DNA of 38,248 nt from IMG/VR virus record IMGVR_UViG_3300046543_000143, positions 1 to 38,248 of that record; one strand, 5' to 3'. Made by a program: the position numbers and the translations under genes. Position 1 is the first letter of the stretch. Each line of letters begins with the position of its first letter. This DNA comes from a virus. Positions 16,201 through 24,654 of this stretch are shown here, piece after piece. Below the pieces are notes generated by a model. That model ran no database searches, was not told the origin of the DNA, and saw only the letters and a program-made list of their open reading frames with translations.

Positions 16201-16578
16201 CAGCGCCTCCTCAAGGCGGAGCATGGTGATCGCACGCCGCAAGCGCTCGCTGAACGGGACGCACGGAGGGCCGCTCAAGCTGCTCCTGCAGGCCCGTCGC
16301 CCATCGCACAGGCCACTGGGGACATCCAGAGCGTTCCCGCGTGGAACTCGGCCAAGGAAAGCCGCCAGATCATCCAGAAGCAGGCCCTGGCGCAAGCCCA
16401 GGACCCTGAAGTTCAGAAGCTGGTGGCCAAACTGATCGACACGAAGAACGTGAAGACTGCTAAGGACCCCAACGAGGCCCGCCAAAAGGCATTCGATGAC
16501 TTCATGAAGGGTGCGTCTACCGACCAGCAGATTGAAGCGAAGCGCGTTGCCGAAACTTTAATCCGCTACGGAAAATAA
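13288..16578 (+). CDS. ejection protein with N-terminal lytic transglycosylase (1096 aa)
   Basis: Residues about 20-150 form a soluble lytic transglycosylase domain: catalytic E38 in YQQESGSG, GGMQIIP (54-60) and YYGGPGA (105-111). It would cleave peptidoglycan during DNA entry, as T7 gp16 does. After a proline/alanine linker there is a hydrophobic, glycine-rich stretch (about residues 255-390) and then a very long Gln/Ala-rich helical region (about 590-880), likely to build a trans-periplasmic channel. Largest gene in the window and the third of the ejection set. Confidence 0.85.
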   Translation: MADSWDSFPIASPMDIALDAEGASPQDAAVARSIYQQESGSGKNTKTSNADAHGGMQIIPATFHSVADKGWDINDPVDNARAGVRYIKQLSEKAGGDPALTAAGYYGGPGAIDKAQKGIAVSDPRNPNAPTTLQYGQQVAGRIEKGNWWDNFPLADASSGASTAPQQAPQDAGNAQVASGAVQAQGAPSGQPAQAASAPANPDPNGYGAPPPSDNTQFALPGQKSPAQIAAEQAAQQPQKGWFQRAADEATDSPIEALGNAAHGVVDGLTFGMADKAGAALNAAVNYQDGGSFSDRYHNVLGQVQDYEDKSPAFLTGQIGSAFVPGAGDISLVNKAIEAVPTASRAARVMAGGAAGMTEGAAQVLGHANYLDDVTPGQLATGMGLGAVGGGLGGAFTKATDNQLSNSFLLKAGSVEGGQRDAQILSDLQAMNSRATQEGAKLGPADANALARRYTQEAADQLRQMPKTEDRQTLLSALNRARGLSDDQISALRQLPNGDAVADAIQMHQRTLALTAPTPANLGKVASLARTLVDNGALHAVSHVVPGGSLLTLAPVRHYVMGALLGGRANRTANIESALQQGPMAQAFLKRFGQGTANQSAQDLAQAAQAAQAARAAAQTAGQDARGFKQGDSAFQRAQAAAQQARQQAQAANPFTPEAQAAARDYMFRAQQSGQANRAGMAQQSQQAAQAEASVGPQMNATQAKAAQAYAKQQAEQLAAQIGPQVTPAQRAALQAQEAANAAASKESLKTQLAQKQALADQFHSDPTNLLGMSNQFGPPRNADQMSEFSKVMRSQAEAAAMGPQAPASPALQAAQKAQAKAEVATPGNVAVWRNSDTDIPVTVKHVEPQPGPDGRTYVRVDHNGQETFVPADELQPATKAAQAHVKAQAAERRLTSVMDGSFNAPGLDTGHGRLTELMSHVGTPEGPISNATGLPTLQRIANDHPTLAPKITQLMTSGAKEIDRASFYEIQRLLKAEHGDRTPQALAERDARRAAQAAPAGPSPIAQATGDIQSVPAWNSAKESRQIIQKQALAQAQDPEVQKLVAKLIDTKNVKTAKDPNEARQKAFDDFMKGASTDQQIEAKRVAETLIRYGK

Positions 16579-16581
16579 CCC

Positions 16582-16869
16582 TTGAAACTCATCGACATTA
16601 TCCACTTGCTGCGTGCCTTCGACCGTGTATGGGAAGACGCAGCGCTCACCAACGAGGAAAAAATGGCATGTGGGGAGGAGGTCCTCTTCCAACTCCCCCA
16701 TTCCCACCTCGTCCCAACCACCCAGGCGACCCTTTTGGCCGCTCAGAAGTCCATACGGACTCGCCTGGACACCATCGAGAAACCCAGTGTCGCAAGCACC
16801 GAAACCGGACGCTCGAAAGGGCCGAAAAAACCCGGGAAGCCACTTCGCGAAGCTGAATCAGACGCCTGA
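16582..16869 (+). CDS. hypothetical protein before the terminase (95 aa, TTG start)
   Basis: Starts at TTG (16582), with GGA about ten bases upstream. The first 80 residues look like a natural helical protein (IIHLLRAFDRVWEDAALTNE), the end is basic (GRSKGPKKPGKPL). Its last 83 bases overlap, in another frame, the start of the presumed small terminase gene. It may be a separate head-assembly protein or, if a +1 shift occurs near the A6 run at 16824-16829, the N-terminal part of the small terminase. Confidence 0.6.
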   Translation: MKLIDIIHLLRAFDRVWEDAALTNEEKMACGEEVLFQLPHSHLVPTTQATLLAAQKSIRTRLDTIEKPSVASTETGRSKGPKKPGKPLREAESDA

Positions 16870-17245
16870 GGGGCGTGCCCAGCTAGCCGAGTGGCGCTCC
16901 CGGAGAAAGACTACCCCCAAACGGCCCTTCGGGGCCAAGGCGGGGTGGACCAAACACATGCGCCAGAAGGTGTGGGCCTACGCCCATACCCAGGGCTTAA
17001 AACTACTGAAAACCATGGAAGAAAAAGGATACGTCCTCCCGAAGGATCAGTATGCCCGCGAGGCCATCGAAACCGTAGCTGCGGTGATGCACCTCGAGGA
17101 CATCAGTCCGAAGGACAAACTCGCAGCAGCACGAACGCTGCTCGATTTCACACTGGCGAAGCCCGCCAACGAAACCAACCTGAACGTCAAGCGTGCGGAA
17201 GACTTCCTGCTCGATTTGGCGAACGAAGTTAAGGACAACGAATGA
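16787..17245 (+). CDS. probable terminase small subunit (152 aa)
   Basis: Read from the GTG at 16787; an earlier GTG at 16613 would put implausible Arg/Ser/Pro-rich sequence in front. The protein is basic at the N-terminus (KPDARKGRKNPGSHFAKLNQ) and then helical (MRQKVWAYAHTQGLKLLKTM... DKLAAARTLLDFTLAKP), ending in a short tail (AEDFLLDLANEVKDNE). This and its place ahead of the large subunit fit a TerS that recognises packaging DNA. The sequence alone would not prove it. It overlaps the upstream gene out of frame and is followed by an HNH gene. Confidence 0.6.
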   Translation: MSQAPKPDARKGRKNPGSHFAKLNQTPEGRAQLAEWRSRRKTTPKRPFGAKAGWTKHMRQKVWAYAHTQGLKLLKTMEEKGYVLPKDQYAREAIETVAAVMHLEDISPKDKLAAARTLLDFTLAKPANETNLNVKRAEDFLLDLANEVKDNE

Positions 17246-17682
17246 GTGAGAAGGCCTGCACTCGATGCGGGCATTCAAAGCCACTCTTCGAGTTTGGAAA
17301 AGACGCAAGAAACAAGAACGGTTTAAAAGCCGAGTGTAAGGCATGTGCGAGGGCGTATGCCAACTCCCGCCCTCGCGAGAACATCAACCGAATAGCTATG
17401 GAAGGGCACTTCAGGCGGTCTTACGGACTCACGCAAGAAGCTCTGCGTGGAATGAAGGAAGCCGTTCGGCACTGCTGTGAGATATGCGGGGAAAGGGTCT
17501 CGAGACTAGTTGTAGACCACAACCACGCCACCGGAGAAGTCCGGGGAATGCTCTGCACCAGTTGCAATAGCGGAATTGGACAACTCAAAGACTCGCCCTC
17601 TGTTCTGGAGGCGGCACTCGCCTACTTAACATCGAGGGGATTCTATGGAAACTGCAGCACAGGTGCGTCAGCGCCTCTATGA
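17242..17682 (+). CDS. HNH / endonuclease VII-like free-standing nuclease (146 aa)
   Basis: N-terminal zinc-ribbon-like cysteines (CTRCGHSKP... CKAC, residues 6-37) are followed by a nuclease core: CEICGE (about 78-83), VVDHNHATGEVRGMLC and SCNSGIGQLKDS (about 90-117). The core matches the recombination endonuclease VII/HNH group (His-Me finger). It starts on the ATGA of the preceding gene and runs 38 bases into the terminase gene. Base composition is less GC-rich than that of the neighbours. Probably a homing endonuclease that invaded the terminase locus. Confidence 0.85.
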   Translation: MSEKACTRCGHSKPLFEFGKDARNKNGLKAECKACARAYANSRPRENINRIAMEGHFRRSYGLTQEALRGMKEAVRHCCEICGERVSRLVVDHNHATGEVRGMLCTSCNSGIGQLKDSPSVLEAALAYLTSRGFYGNCSTGASAPL

Positions 17683-19213
17683 GGACTTCACGTTTTATGC
17701 CAAGCACTGCGTAAAGATCCGGACGAAAGAAGGGACCGTAGTCCCGCTGGTCCTCAACGAGGCCCAGACCATATTCATGAAGACTGTCGTCAGACAGCTT
17801 CAGACAACCGGGAAGGTCCGTGTGGTGATCCTTAAAGGACGCCAGCAAGGCCTATCCACGGTAATCCAGGCGATTCTCTACTGGTACACCTCACAACACC
17901 GGGCAGTCAAAGCCATTGTCATGACGCATTTGGGAGAGAGTACTAAGGCTCTCTTCGACATGACGAAGCGCATCCACGAGCACTGCCCCGAGATCCTCAA
18001 GCCCCACACCAAGTACTCCTCCCGCCGCGAACTCTCGTTCGACATCTTGGATAGCTCCTATATGGTCGCTACCGCAGGCGGTGAGGGCGTTGGGCGCGGG
18101 GAGACGATCCAGTTGGCCCACATGTCGGAAGCTGCCTTTTACCCTGCCGCCACAGCCAAAGACAACATCAACGGCCTTACGCAGGCAATCCCAAATTCTC
18201 CGGGAACCTTCGTGTTCGTCGAATCAACGGCCAACGGTATAGGAAATCCCTACCATAACATCTGGACCCAGGCAGTCGAGGGTAAGTCGGACTACGAAGC
18301 GGTGTTTATCCCATGGTTCGTCCAGAGGGAGTATCGCGCCCCAGTTCCCCAAGGGTTCGAAAGGACCCCAAAGGAGCAGGAACTGGTCGACAAATTCGGT
18401 CTGGATGATGAGCAGCTCATGTTCAGGCGGCACAAGATCGCCATGAACGGGGAGGAGCTTTTCCAGCAGGAGTACCCCTGCCACGCCGATGAAGCGTTCC
18501 TGACCTCGGGCCGTCCGGTCTTCCACACCCAACAGATCCATGGATACCTCCAGACCGCTCCGGACATAAAGAGCCGCATGGAGTTGATCGGGGAGTCCTT
18601 CGAGGAGGCCCAACGCGGCGACCTCATCCTCTACCGCCTACACGACCCCGGTGAGCAGTATTACATCGGCGCGGACGTGGCAATGGGCGTCAAAGGAGGG
18701 GACTGGTCCGTCGCACAGATCCTCGACTCACAGAAGCGCCAAGTGGGCCTCTACCGGTCCCAGGTGCATCCAGACTATTTCGCAACAGTGCTCGAGAAGC
18801 TCGGCTACTTCTTCAATACCGCCAAGCTCGCTGTGGAAAACAACAACCACGGCATTCTCACAGTCACCCGCCTCGGCAAAGACCTGGCGTACCCTGCACT
18901 CTATTTCGAGACTCACGTCGACAAAGAGACAGAGCAGGAGACCCAAGTCTACGGATTCCGCACGACTTCCAAGACCAAGCCTCTCATCATCGACAAGCTC
19001 CGCGCGTCGCTCCGTGAGAAGGATATTGAGGTCGTCGACAAGACTACCCTCCGCGAACTCATCACTTACGTGGTGACCGACGAGGGCAAGATGGAAGCGG
19101 AACCGGGTTGTCACGATGACTGTGTGATGTCCCTCGCACTAGCGAATTTCATCCACGAAGGTCGCTTTACTCCCGTTGAGAGTACAGATGACTTCTACAT
19201 CGAAATGATTTAA
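17645..19213 (+). CDS. terminase large subunit (522 aa)
   Basis: DNA-packaging motor ATPase and nuclease. Visible motifs: Walker A-like LKGRQQGLST (63-72), Walker B-like IQLAHMSEAAF (155-165, with SE in place of DE), the coupling motif FVESTANG (191-198). The RNase H-like nuclease has D344 (YIGADVAMGVKGGDW), E398 (LAVENNNHG) and D491/D492 (GCHDDCVMSLALA). Length is normal. The start overlaps the end of the HNH gene. The portal gene begins at its stop codon. Confidence 0.93.
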   Translation: METAAQVRQRLYEDFTFYAKHCVKIRTKEGTVVPLVLNEAQTIFMKTVVRQLQTTGKVRVVILKGRQQGLSTVIQAILYWYTSQHRAVKAIVMTHLGESTKALFDMTKRIHEHCPEILKPHTKYSSRRELSFDILDSSYMVATAGGEGVGRGETIQLAHMSEAAFYPAATAKDNINGLTQAIPNSPGTFVFVESTANGIGNPYHNIWTQAVEGKSDYEAVFIPWFVQREYRAPVPQGFERTPKEQELVDKFGLDDEQLMFRRHKIAMNGEELFQQEYPCHADEAFLTSGRPVFHTQQIHGYLQTAPDIKSRMELIGESFEEAQRGDLILYRLHDPGEQYYIGADVAMGVKGGDWSVAQILDSQKRQVGLYRSQVHPDYFATVLEKLGYFFNTAKLAVENNNHGILTVTRLGKDLAYPALYFETHVDKETEQETQVYGFRTTSKTKPLIIDKLRASLREKDIEVVDKTTLRELITYVVTDEGKMEAEPGCHDDCVMSLALANFIHEGRFTPVESTDDFYIEMI

Positions 19214-21267
19214 TGGCTAAGGCTTCCAAGAAGTTCAAGCCTGTGTCGGAATCGGAACTCAAGGCTCTCGTCGAGAAGTACTCCACCTCCAGTGTCGAGT
19301 ACTACTCATCGAAGCTGTCCGACGAGCGCAAGAAGGTCATGGAGTACTACCATGGCGAAAAGCCCGCTCCTTCCCACGCAGGTAATTCGAAGTACGTCTC
19401 AATGGACGTGTTCGATGCGGTGGAGTCCCTCAAGGCTGTGCTCTTGGAGACCTTCAGCGCAGGCAACAAAATCGTATCGTTCGACCCGCAAACCGACGAT
19501 GACGTCGAACCCATGCGGATCGCTACAGAGTATGCGGACTACGTGATCCACCGGCAGAACGACAGCTACGGCACGTTCGCCTCGGTGATCCAAGACGGCC
19601 TGATGGCCCGCACGGGCATCGTCAAGGTGTTCTGGGACAAGCGTGAGGAAGAGCAGGAAGAGGAGTTCAGTGACGTTGACGTCGACTCTCTCGAGATGCT
19701 CCAGTCCCAGGAAGACGTGAAGGAAGTGAAGGCCGAGCACGACCCGGAGACGGGCCTGTTCAGCGGCACCATCACACGCCTGATCGACAAGTCCCAGGTC
19801 CGCTACGTCCCCATAGCACCCGAGGAATTCCTCATCACCTCGACGGCCCCCAGCATCGAGGAGGCCCACTTCGTGGCCCACCGGACCCGCAAGACGAAGT
19901 CCGAGTTGATCTCCATGGGCTACGACAAGGATCTGGTCTACAGCGTCGGAACGAACGATGACGACGAGTTGTCCATGTCCCCAGAGCGGCTCGCCCGCTT
20001 CGAAGACATCGGCACCGGAGTTACCAACCTCGAGGAGGACCAGGACCAAGAGCAGACTGAACACGTGCTCATCACCGAAGCCTACATGCCTATCGACATG
20101 GACGGCACGGGTCAGGCGAAGCTGTGGAAGATCACGCTGGCCGGTACGGACGTCCTGCTCGACAAGGAGCAAGTCGACCGCAAGCCGTTCATCTGCTTCA
20201 CGCCGCTGCCGCTCCCCCATGCCTTCTATGGTGGCAACTATGCGGCCCGCGTCATCCCGACGCAGAACGCGCGCACGGTGCTCGTCCGAGGCATCCTGGA
20301 TCACACGGTCATCACCAACAACCCACGCCTCATGGTGGTCAAGGGTGCCGTGCAGAACCCCAAGGAACTCCTCGAGAACCGAGTCGGTGGCCTGGTCAAC
20401 GTGTCGCGCCCCGATGGCATCCTCCCGATGCCGCAGTCAGGCCTGAATCCCTTCGTATTCCAAACGATCCAGATGTTGGACGAGGACAAGGAAGAGGTGA
20501 CAGGTGTGTCGCGGCTGTCCCAAGGGTTGAACAAGGACGCCATCTCGAAGCAGAACTCGCAGGCATCCCTGAACGACATGGTCAGCCTGTCGCAGCAGCG
20601 CGAGAAGATCATCGCTCGGAACTTCGCGAACCACTTCGTCAAGGAGTTGTACCTCGAGGTGTACCGCCTGGTCCTTCTTAACGAGAAGCAGACGAAGGTG
20701 GTCCGCATCGCTGGCAACTTCGTGCAGGTCGATCCGACGGAATGGTCGGAAGAGGTGACATGTACCGTCGAACTGAAGCTCGGGTACAACGAGCAACAGC
20801 AAGAGGCGATGAAGTTCCTCACGATCCACTCGACGCTTGCCGCTGACCCGGGTAACGCACGCCTCTACACCGAAGCCAACCGATACGCCGTGTTCAAGAC
20901 TGCCCTCGAGAAGACAGGCATCAAACAAGTCAACCAGTTCCTCACCGATCCGAAGACCCTGCCGCCCCCGCAGCCTGACCCGTTCAAGGTCCAAGAGATG
21001 CAGTTGGAGCAGCGCAAGGTCCAAGTCCAGGAGTCTGTTGCTCAAACCTCCGCGAAGAAGACCGACCAACACGCTCAAATCGAGATGCTCAAGCTCCAAC
21101 TGGAGAAGATGCAGATGCAGATGGAGCAGGTCATCAAGGGTCGCGAGGTGGATGTCAAGCAGTTCGTGGCCGAGTCCACGGCAGCGCTGCACACGCAAGA
21201 GCTTCACCTGGCCGAGAAGGAGATGGAGAAGAACCCACCGCAAACCCAAGCGGTTCTCAGGACCTAA
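19213..21267 (+). CDS. portal protein (684 aa)
   Basis: Forms the dodecameric DNA gate at the capsid vertex. Position directly after the large terminase (start overlaps its stop) and size fit P22-type podophage portals. The N-terminal clip-like region has YYHGEKP and a VSMDVFDAVESLKAVLLETF segment. The middle has PFICFTPLPLPHAFYG and RVIPTQNARTVLVRGILDH, typical of portal wing/stem regions. The C-terminal 100 residues are a long Gln/Glu/Lys-rich coiled coil (barrel). Confidence 0.9.
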   Translation: MAKASKKFKPVSESELKALVEKYSTSSVEYYSSKLSDERKKVMEYYHGEKPAPSHAGNSKYVSMDVFDAVESLKAVLLETFSAGNKIVSFDPQTDDDVEPMRIATEYADYVIHRQNDSYGTFASVIQDGLMARTGIVKVFWDKREEEQEEEFSDVDVDSLEMLQSQEDVKEVKAEHDPETGLFSGTITRLIDKSQVRYVPIAPEEFLITSTAPSIEEAHFVAHRTRKTKSELISMGYDKDLVYSVGTNDDDELSMSPERLARFEDIGTGVTNLEEDQDQEQTEHVLITEAYMPIDMDGTGQAKLWKITLAGTDVLLDKEQVDRKPFICFTPLPLPHAFYGGNYAARVIPTQNARTVLVRGILDHTVITNNPRLMVVKGAVQNPKELLENRVGGLVNVSRPDGILPMPQSGLNPFVFQTIQMLDEDKEEVTGVSRLSQGLNKDAISKQNSQASLNDMVSLSQQREKIIARNFANHFVKELYLEVYRLVLLNEKQTKVVRIAGNFVQVDPTEWSEEVTCTVELKLGYNEQQQEAMKFLTIHSTLAADPGNARLYTEANRYAVFKTALEKTGIKQVNQFLTDPKTLPPPQPDPFKVQEMQLEQRKVQVQESVAQTSAKKTDQHAQIEMLKLQLEKMQMQMEQVIKGREVDVKQFVAESTAALHTQELHLAEKEMEKNPPQTQAVLRT

Positions 21268-21516
21268 ATGGACCAAACCCTAATGCTCCAACGCGGCACT
21301 GCTGCCGAGGAGCTTCTAGCAAACGAGGCGTTCATCACTTCGGTGAACGAACTCTACAACCAATATTTCGCCGAGATCACTGCAAGCGACCTGAACGCCA
21401 AGGAGTTGCGGGAGAACCGCTTCTTCCAGCTTCGGGCGCTGCAGGACATCACGAACGAACTTCGGAGTTGGGTCACGCAAAAAGACTCGCTCCTTTCCCC
21501 CACTGAAGAAGAGTAA
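21268..21516 (+). CDS. small head-module protein (82 aa)
   Basis: An acidic, helical protein starting right after the portal stop. It ends SLLSPTEEE. Small acidic helical proteins between portal and scaffold are common in podophages, sometimes as head-assembly factors. No family was recognised. Confidence 0.75.
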   Translation: MDQTLMLQRGTAAEELLANEAFITSVNELYNQYFAEITASDLNAKELRENRFFQLRALQDITNELRSWVTQKDSLLSPTEEE

Positions 21517-21521
21517 AACAC

Positions 21522-22559
21522 ATGACGACCACCACCCAATCGGGCGTGGCTGATGCTGCGCCGTCATTCGAAGCATTAGACGAAGCTGACGCAGCAAATG
21601 AATTTCTGAACCGATGGAGTGAAGAGGACCCGGCAACGGCATCCGAAGACCCTGAGGACGAAGACCCGAGCGACGAGGATGATGAACCAGTCGAGCGGGA
21701 GGAAGCCGAAGAAGACCCCGAAGAAGCAGAGGAAGCCGAAGAGGACCCTCAAGAGGCCGAGGAGTCGGACGAAGAGCAAGACGAAGGCGAAGAAGCCGAG
21801 GAAACCAAGCCCAAGAAGGGCAAGGTTCTCGACGACGATGCTGTGGTCAAGCTCAAGGTCGACGACAAGGACCTCGAGGTATCCGTGAAGGATCTGAAGC
21901 GCCTTTATGGTCAAGAGGCGGCACTGACGCAGAAGTCGCAGCAAGTCGCGGCCCAGCGCAAGGCAGTGGAAGAAGCAAACCAGAAAGCGGCAGCGCAGCT
22001 TGATCGCCTGCACCAGAAGGCACTGGCCCGATGGGAGCCGTACGCGAAGATCGACATGCTCGTCGCATCGAAGCAACTGGACGCTGATTCTTTCGCAGCC
22101 CTTCGCGCTGAGGCCCAGGCAGCCTACGAGGAAGTGCGTTTCATCACCCAGGAAGTTGACCAGTTCGTTGCAACTGCGAACGATCAACGCCAGAAGCAAG
22201 TCAAGGAAGCGGCGACCAAGGCCGTCGAGTACCTCTCGAAGAACGTCAATGGGTGGAACCCGAAGACGTATGAAGAGGTGCGGTCGTATGCGGTCTCCAA
22301 GGGAATGCCCGAGCATGTAGTCAACGGAGTGGTCGATCAGTTCGCTCTCGAGATGATGTACAAGGCAATGAAGTTTGACCAGGCCAAGTCGGTCGTGACC
22401 AAGAAGGTCAACAAGACTCCCGCCAAGGTCCTCAAGCCCAACAAGGTTGTCTCCTCGTCGGCCAACAAGGTCGACACCACCACGAAGCTCAAGCAGCGCC
22501 TGGCGAAGTCGGGATCCACCGAGGACGCTGCGGACTTGTTGATGGCTCGCTGGTCTTAA
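21522..22559 (+). CDS. scaffolding protein (345 aa)
   Basis: Directs capsid assembly and leaves or is degraded before maturation. An extremely acidic segment (residues about 34-95, Glu/Asp runs) is followed by VVKLKVDDKDLEVSVKDLKRLYGQEAAL, a motif shared by many phage scaffold proteins. A long coiled coil (about 140-235) and a basic C-terminus (residues about 285-335) for coat binding come next. Position immediately before the coat gene supports this. Confidence 0.85.
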   Translation: MTTTTQSGVADAAPSFEALDEADAANEFLNRWSEEDPATASEDPEDEDPSDEDDEPVEREEAEEDPEEAEEAEEDPQEAEESDEEQDEGEEAEETKPKKGKVLDDDAVVKLKVDDKDLEVSVKDLKRLYGQEAALTQKSQQVAAQRKAVEEANQKAAAQLDRLHQKALARWEPYAKIDMLVASKQLDADSFAALRAEAQAAYEEVRFITQEVDQFVATANDQRQKQVKEAATKAVEYLSKNVNGWNPKTYEEVRSYAVSKGMPEHVVNGVVDQFALEMMYKAMKFDQAKSVVTKKVNKTPAKVLKPNKVVSSSANKVDTTTKLKQRLAKSGSTEDAADLLMARWS

Positions 22560-22581
22560 CCCAACACTCTCAAGTACCCCA

Positions 22582-22609
22582 AGGGCCGCACACACATCCT
22601 CGCGGCCCT
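22582..22609 (+). terminator. hairpin between scaffold and coat genes
   Basis: Stem AGGGCCGC/GCGGCCCT (8 pairs) with a 12-base loop. It is followed by CACTCCATCTTT, not a run of T, so it may act as a partial terminator or mRNA-stabilising element for the coat message. Confidence 0.45.
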
Positions 22610-22634
22610 CACTCCATCTTTAGGAATACACACA

Positions 22635-23579
22635 ATGAGCAGCACTGCATTCAAGACGTACGATATGGTCGGCGTGAAGGAAGATATTTCGGACGTGATC
22701 TCGAACATCAGCCCGACGAATACCCCCTTCCAGACGTTGGTGAAGACCGAATCGGTCCACAACACGTTGTTCCAGTGGCAAGAAGACAGCCTCGCGGCAG
22801 TCGGTTCGAACGCTGCAGTTGAAGGCGCAGATGCTTCGGATAGCGCAATGAACGCTACCACGATGCTGTCGAACTACACGCAGATCCTCACGAAGACGGT
22901 CCGCGTGTCCAACACGGCTGACAAGATCAGCACCTACGGCCGAGCCAAGGAAACGGCTCTTCAGTTGTCCAAAAAGTCGGCAGAACTGAAGCGTGAACTC
23001 GAGTACGCACTCATCGGTACGGCGCAGAACGCTGCGGTCGGTAACGAGACCACGGCACGCAAGTTCGGCAACGTGTTCGGCACGGGTGCCACGGGTGCAG
23101 CGCTGATCGACGCGGGCAACGTGATCGACCACACGGCAACCCCGGTTGCTCTGTCGGAAAACGACATCCTGACCGCGAACCAGAAGCTGTATGAAGGCGG
23201 CGGCGAAGCGAAGATCATGATGATCAAGCCGGGTGACTCGCTCACCGTGGCAGGCTTCACGGCTGCTGCTGGCCGTACGCGCTTCTTCGATGGCTCGGCA
23301 GACAAGACGGTCGTCAACGTGGTCGATCTGTACGTCTCGCCGTTCGGTGAGCAGAAGGTCGTGCTGAATCGCTTCATGAAGGCCGACTCGGCACTCCTGT
23401 TCGCTCCGGAGTACTGGAAGATCGCTGTGCTGCGTCCGTGGACCCGTATCCCGCTCGCAGTGACCGGCGATGCGAACCGCACGCAGTTGATTGGCGAGTT
23501 CTCGCTGAAGCACCTGAACCAGAAGGCGTCGGCTGCAATCCGTGGCCTGACGGGTTCGAACGTCACCATCGGCCAGTAA
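22635..23579 (+). CDS. major capsid (coat) protein (314 aa)
   Basis: Directly after the scaffold gene, preceded by AGGAA. The N-terminus (TYDMVGVKEDISDVISNISPTNTPFQTLV) and the segment KKSAELKRELEYALIGT are characteristic of a HK97-fold phage coat group (I believe DUF5309/SU10-like). The C-terminal half has VVDLYVSPFGEQKVVLNRFM and FAPEYWKIAVLRPW, typical of the same group. It builds the icosahedral head. Confidence 0.9.
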   Translation: MSSTAFKTYDMVGVKEDISDVISNISPTNTPFQTLVKTESVHNTLFQWQEDSLAAVGSNAAVEGADASDSAMNATTMLSNYTQILTKTVRVSNTADKISTYGRAKETALQLSKKSAELKRELEYALIGTAQNAAVGNETTARKFGNVFGTGATGAALIDAGNVIDHTATPVALSENDILTANQKLYEGGGEAKIMMIKPGDSLTVAGFTAAAGRTRFFDGSADKTVVNVVDLYVSPFGEQKVVLNRFMKADSALLFAPEYWKIAVLRPWTRIPLAVTGDANRTQLIGEFSLKHLNQKASAAIRGLTGSNVTIGQ

Positions 23580-23654
23580 TGGCCCTGGGGTCCGTCCGTG
23601 ACGGGTAAGAGGGGAGAGGACGTGTGCCTCCTTCCGCCCCTGTAGTTCCCTTCT

Positions 23655-23673
23655 GAGGCCCACTCGCGGCCTC
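23655..23673 (+). terminator. hairpin after the coat gene
   Basis: GAGGCC-CACTCGC-GGCCTC forms a six-pair stem 76 bases after the coat stop, followed by TCCAAATTCCTTT. It is a modest terminator candidate that would set the coat message apart from distal genes. Confidence 0.45.
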
Positions 23674-23735
23674 TCCAAATTCCTTTACAGCCGGTGCCGG
23701 TCCACTCTCGCCGCGCATCGGCCTTTTTCTTCCCC

Positions 23736-24032
23736 ATGATCCAACTCGACAATGGCGTCAACGTGTCGGTCCAGTCCAACGTGGACGGCCACATCATCGA
23801 GACGCATCAAGTAATCCCCGACTCCCTCCTGCAATCACTGGCCGACAAGCGCCTTGCCTCCCACAACGTGCGGGAGCGCGAAATGATGCACGTAGCCTCC
23901 ATCCCTGCGGCCCTCGTAGACAAGTGGTACCGCGATGGATATGACGTGTTCCAGGAGCCGATCAAGAAGACCGTGGCGAAGCTCAAGAACGAGAACCTCG
24001 AGTACTTCCTCGCCACCGAAAAGGCTATCTAA
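23736..24032 (+). CDS. hypothetical head-tail module protein (98 aa)
   Basis: Read from the ATG at 23736 (MIQLDNGVNVSVQSNVDGHI); the upstream extension to 23694 is noncoding-like. It is a mixed alpha/beta protein ending KNENLEYFLATEKAI. Located between coat and adaptor genes, it is probably a minor head or assembly protein. No domain was recognised. Confidence 0.75.
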   Translation: MIQLDNGVNVSVQSNVDGHIIETHQVIPDSLLQSLADKRLASHNVREREMMHVASIPAALVDKWYRDGYDVFQEPIKKTVAKLKNENLEYFLATEKAI

Positions 24033-24035
24033 GAC

Positions 24036-24647
24036 ATGAACCTTCTACAACTCCGCACGAAGCTCGCAGCGATCCTGAACCGAAACGACGCAACCACGGA
24101 GTTGCTGAACGAGTTCCTCGGAATGGCCCAGACGCGTATCGAGCGCACGCTCCGCATTCCTGGCATGGAGAAGATGATGATCACCCAGGGGACCCAAGAC
24201 GTTCCCTCGGACCAGATTGTCCTCCCTCCCGATTTCCTCAGCATCAAGTACCTCTACAGTGACTGCGGTCTCATGGAGACCAGGGACCTCGGGCACTTCC
24301 TGAGGCTCCAAATGGCCCCCGGGGACCCAAGGTACTACGTGCGTGTGGGCGGCTCCCTCCTCATCAAGCCGACTCTCCCTGCGGGCCACCAGACCACGAT
24401 GGTCTACCACGCAGCGCAGCCTCCCATGGTTGCGGACACGGACGAGAACCTCTTCGGCCAGATCGCTGCCGACCTCCTTATCTACGGTGCCCTTAGCTAC
24501 GCGACGGACTACTTCGTCGACGACCGCACGGCCACGTTCGAAGGACGCTTCAACCAACTCTATGACGACCTGGACGAGCAGGCCCGCATGACTGACATGG
24601 AGCAGTCGGCAATGGCCGTCTCTCCTGCCTACAACACGGACTACTGA
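24036..24647 (+). CDS. head-tail adaptor/neck protein (203 aa)
   Basis: N-terminal helices (LLQLRTKLAAILNR... LLNEFLGMAQTRIERTLRIPGMEKM) followed by a beta segment (DQIVLPPDFLSIKYLYSD) and a C-terminal helical part (DRTATFEGRFNQLYDDLDEQ). This is the pattern of podophage adaptor proteins (P22 gp4/phage adaptor type) that bind below the portal. Position after the coat gene agrees. Confidence 0.8.
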   Translation: MNLLQLRTKLAAILNRNDATTELLNEFLGMAQTRIERTLRIPGMEKMMITQGTQDVPSDQIVLPPDFLSIKYLYSDCGLMETRDLGHFLRLQMAPGDPRYYVRVGGSLLIKPTLPAGHQTTMVYHAAQPPMVADTDENLFGQIAADLLIYGALSYATDYFVDDRTATFEGRFNQLYDDLDEQARMTDMEQSAMAVSPAYNTDY

Positions 24648-24654
24648 TCAACAG

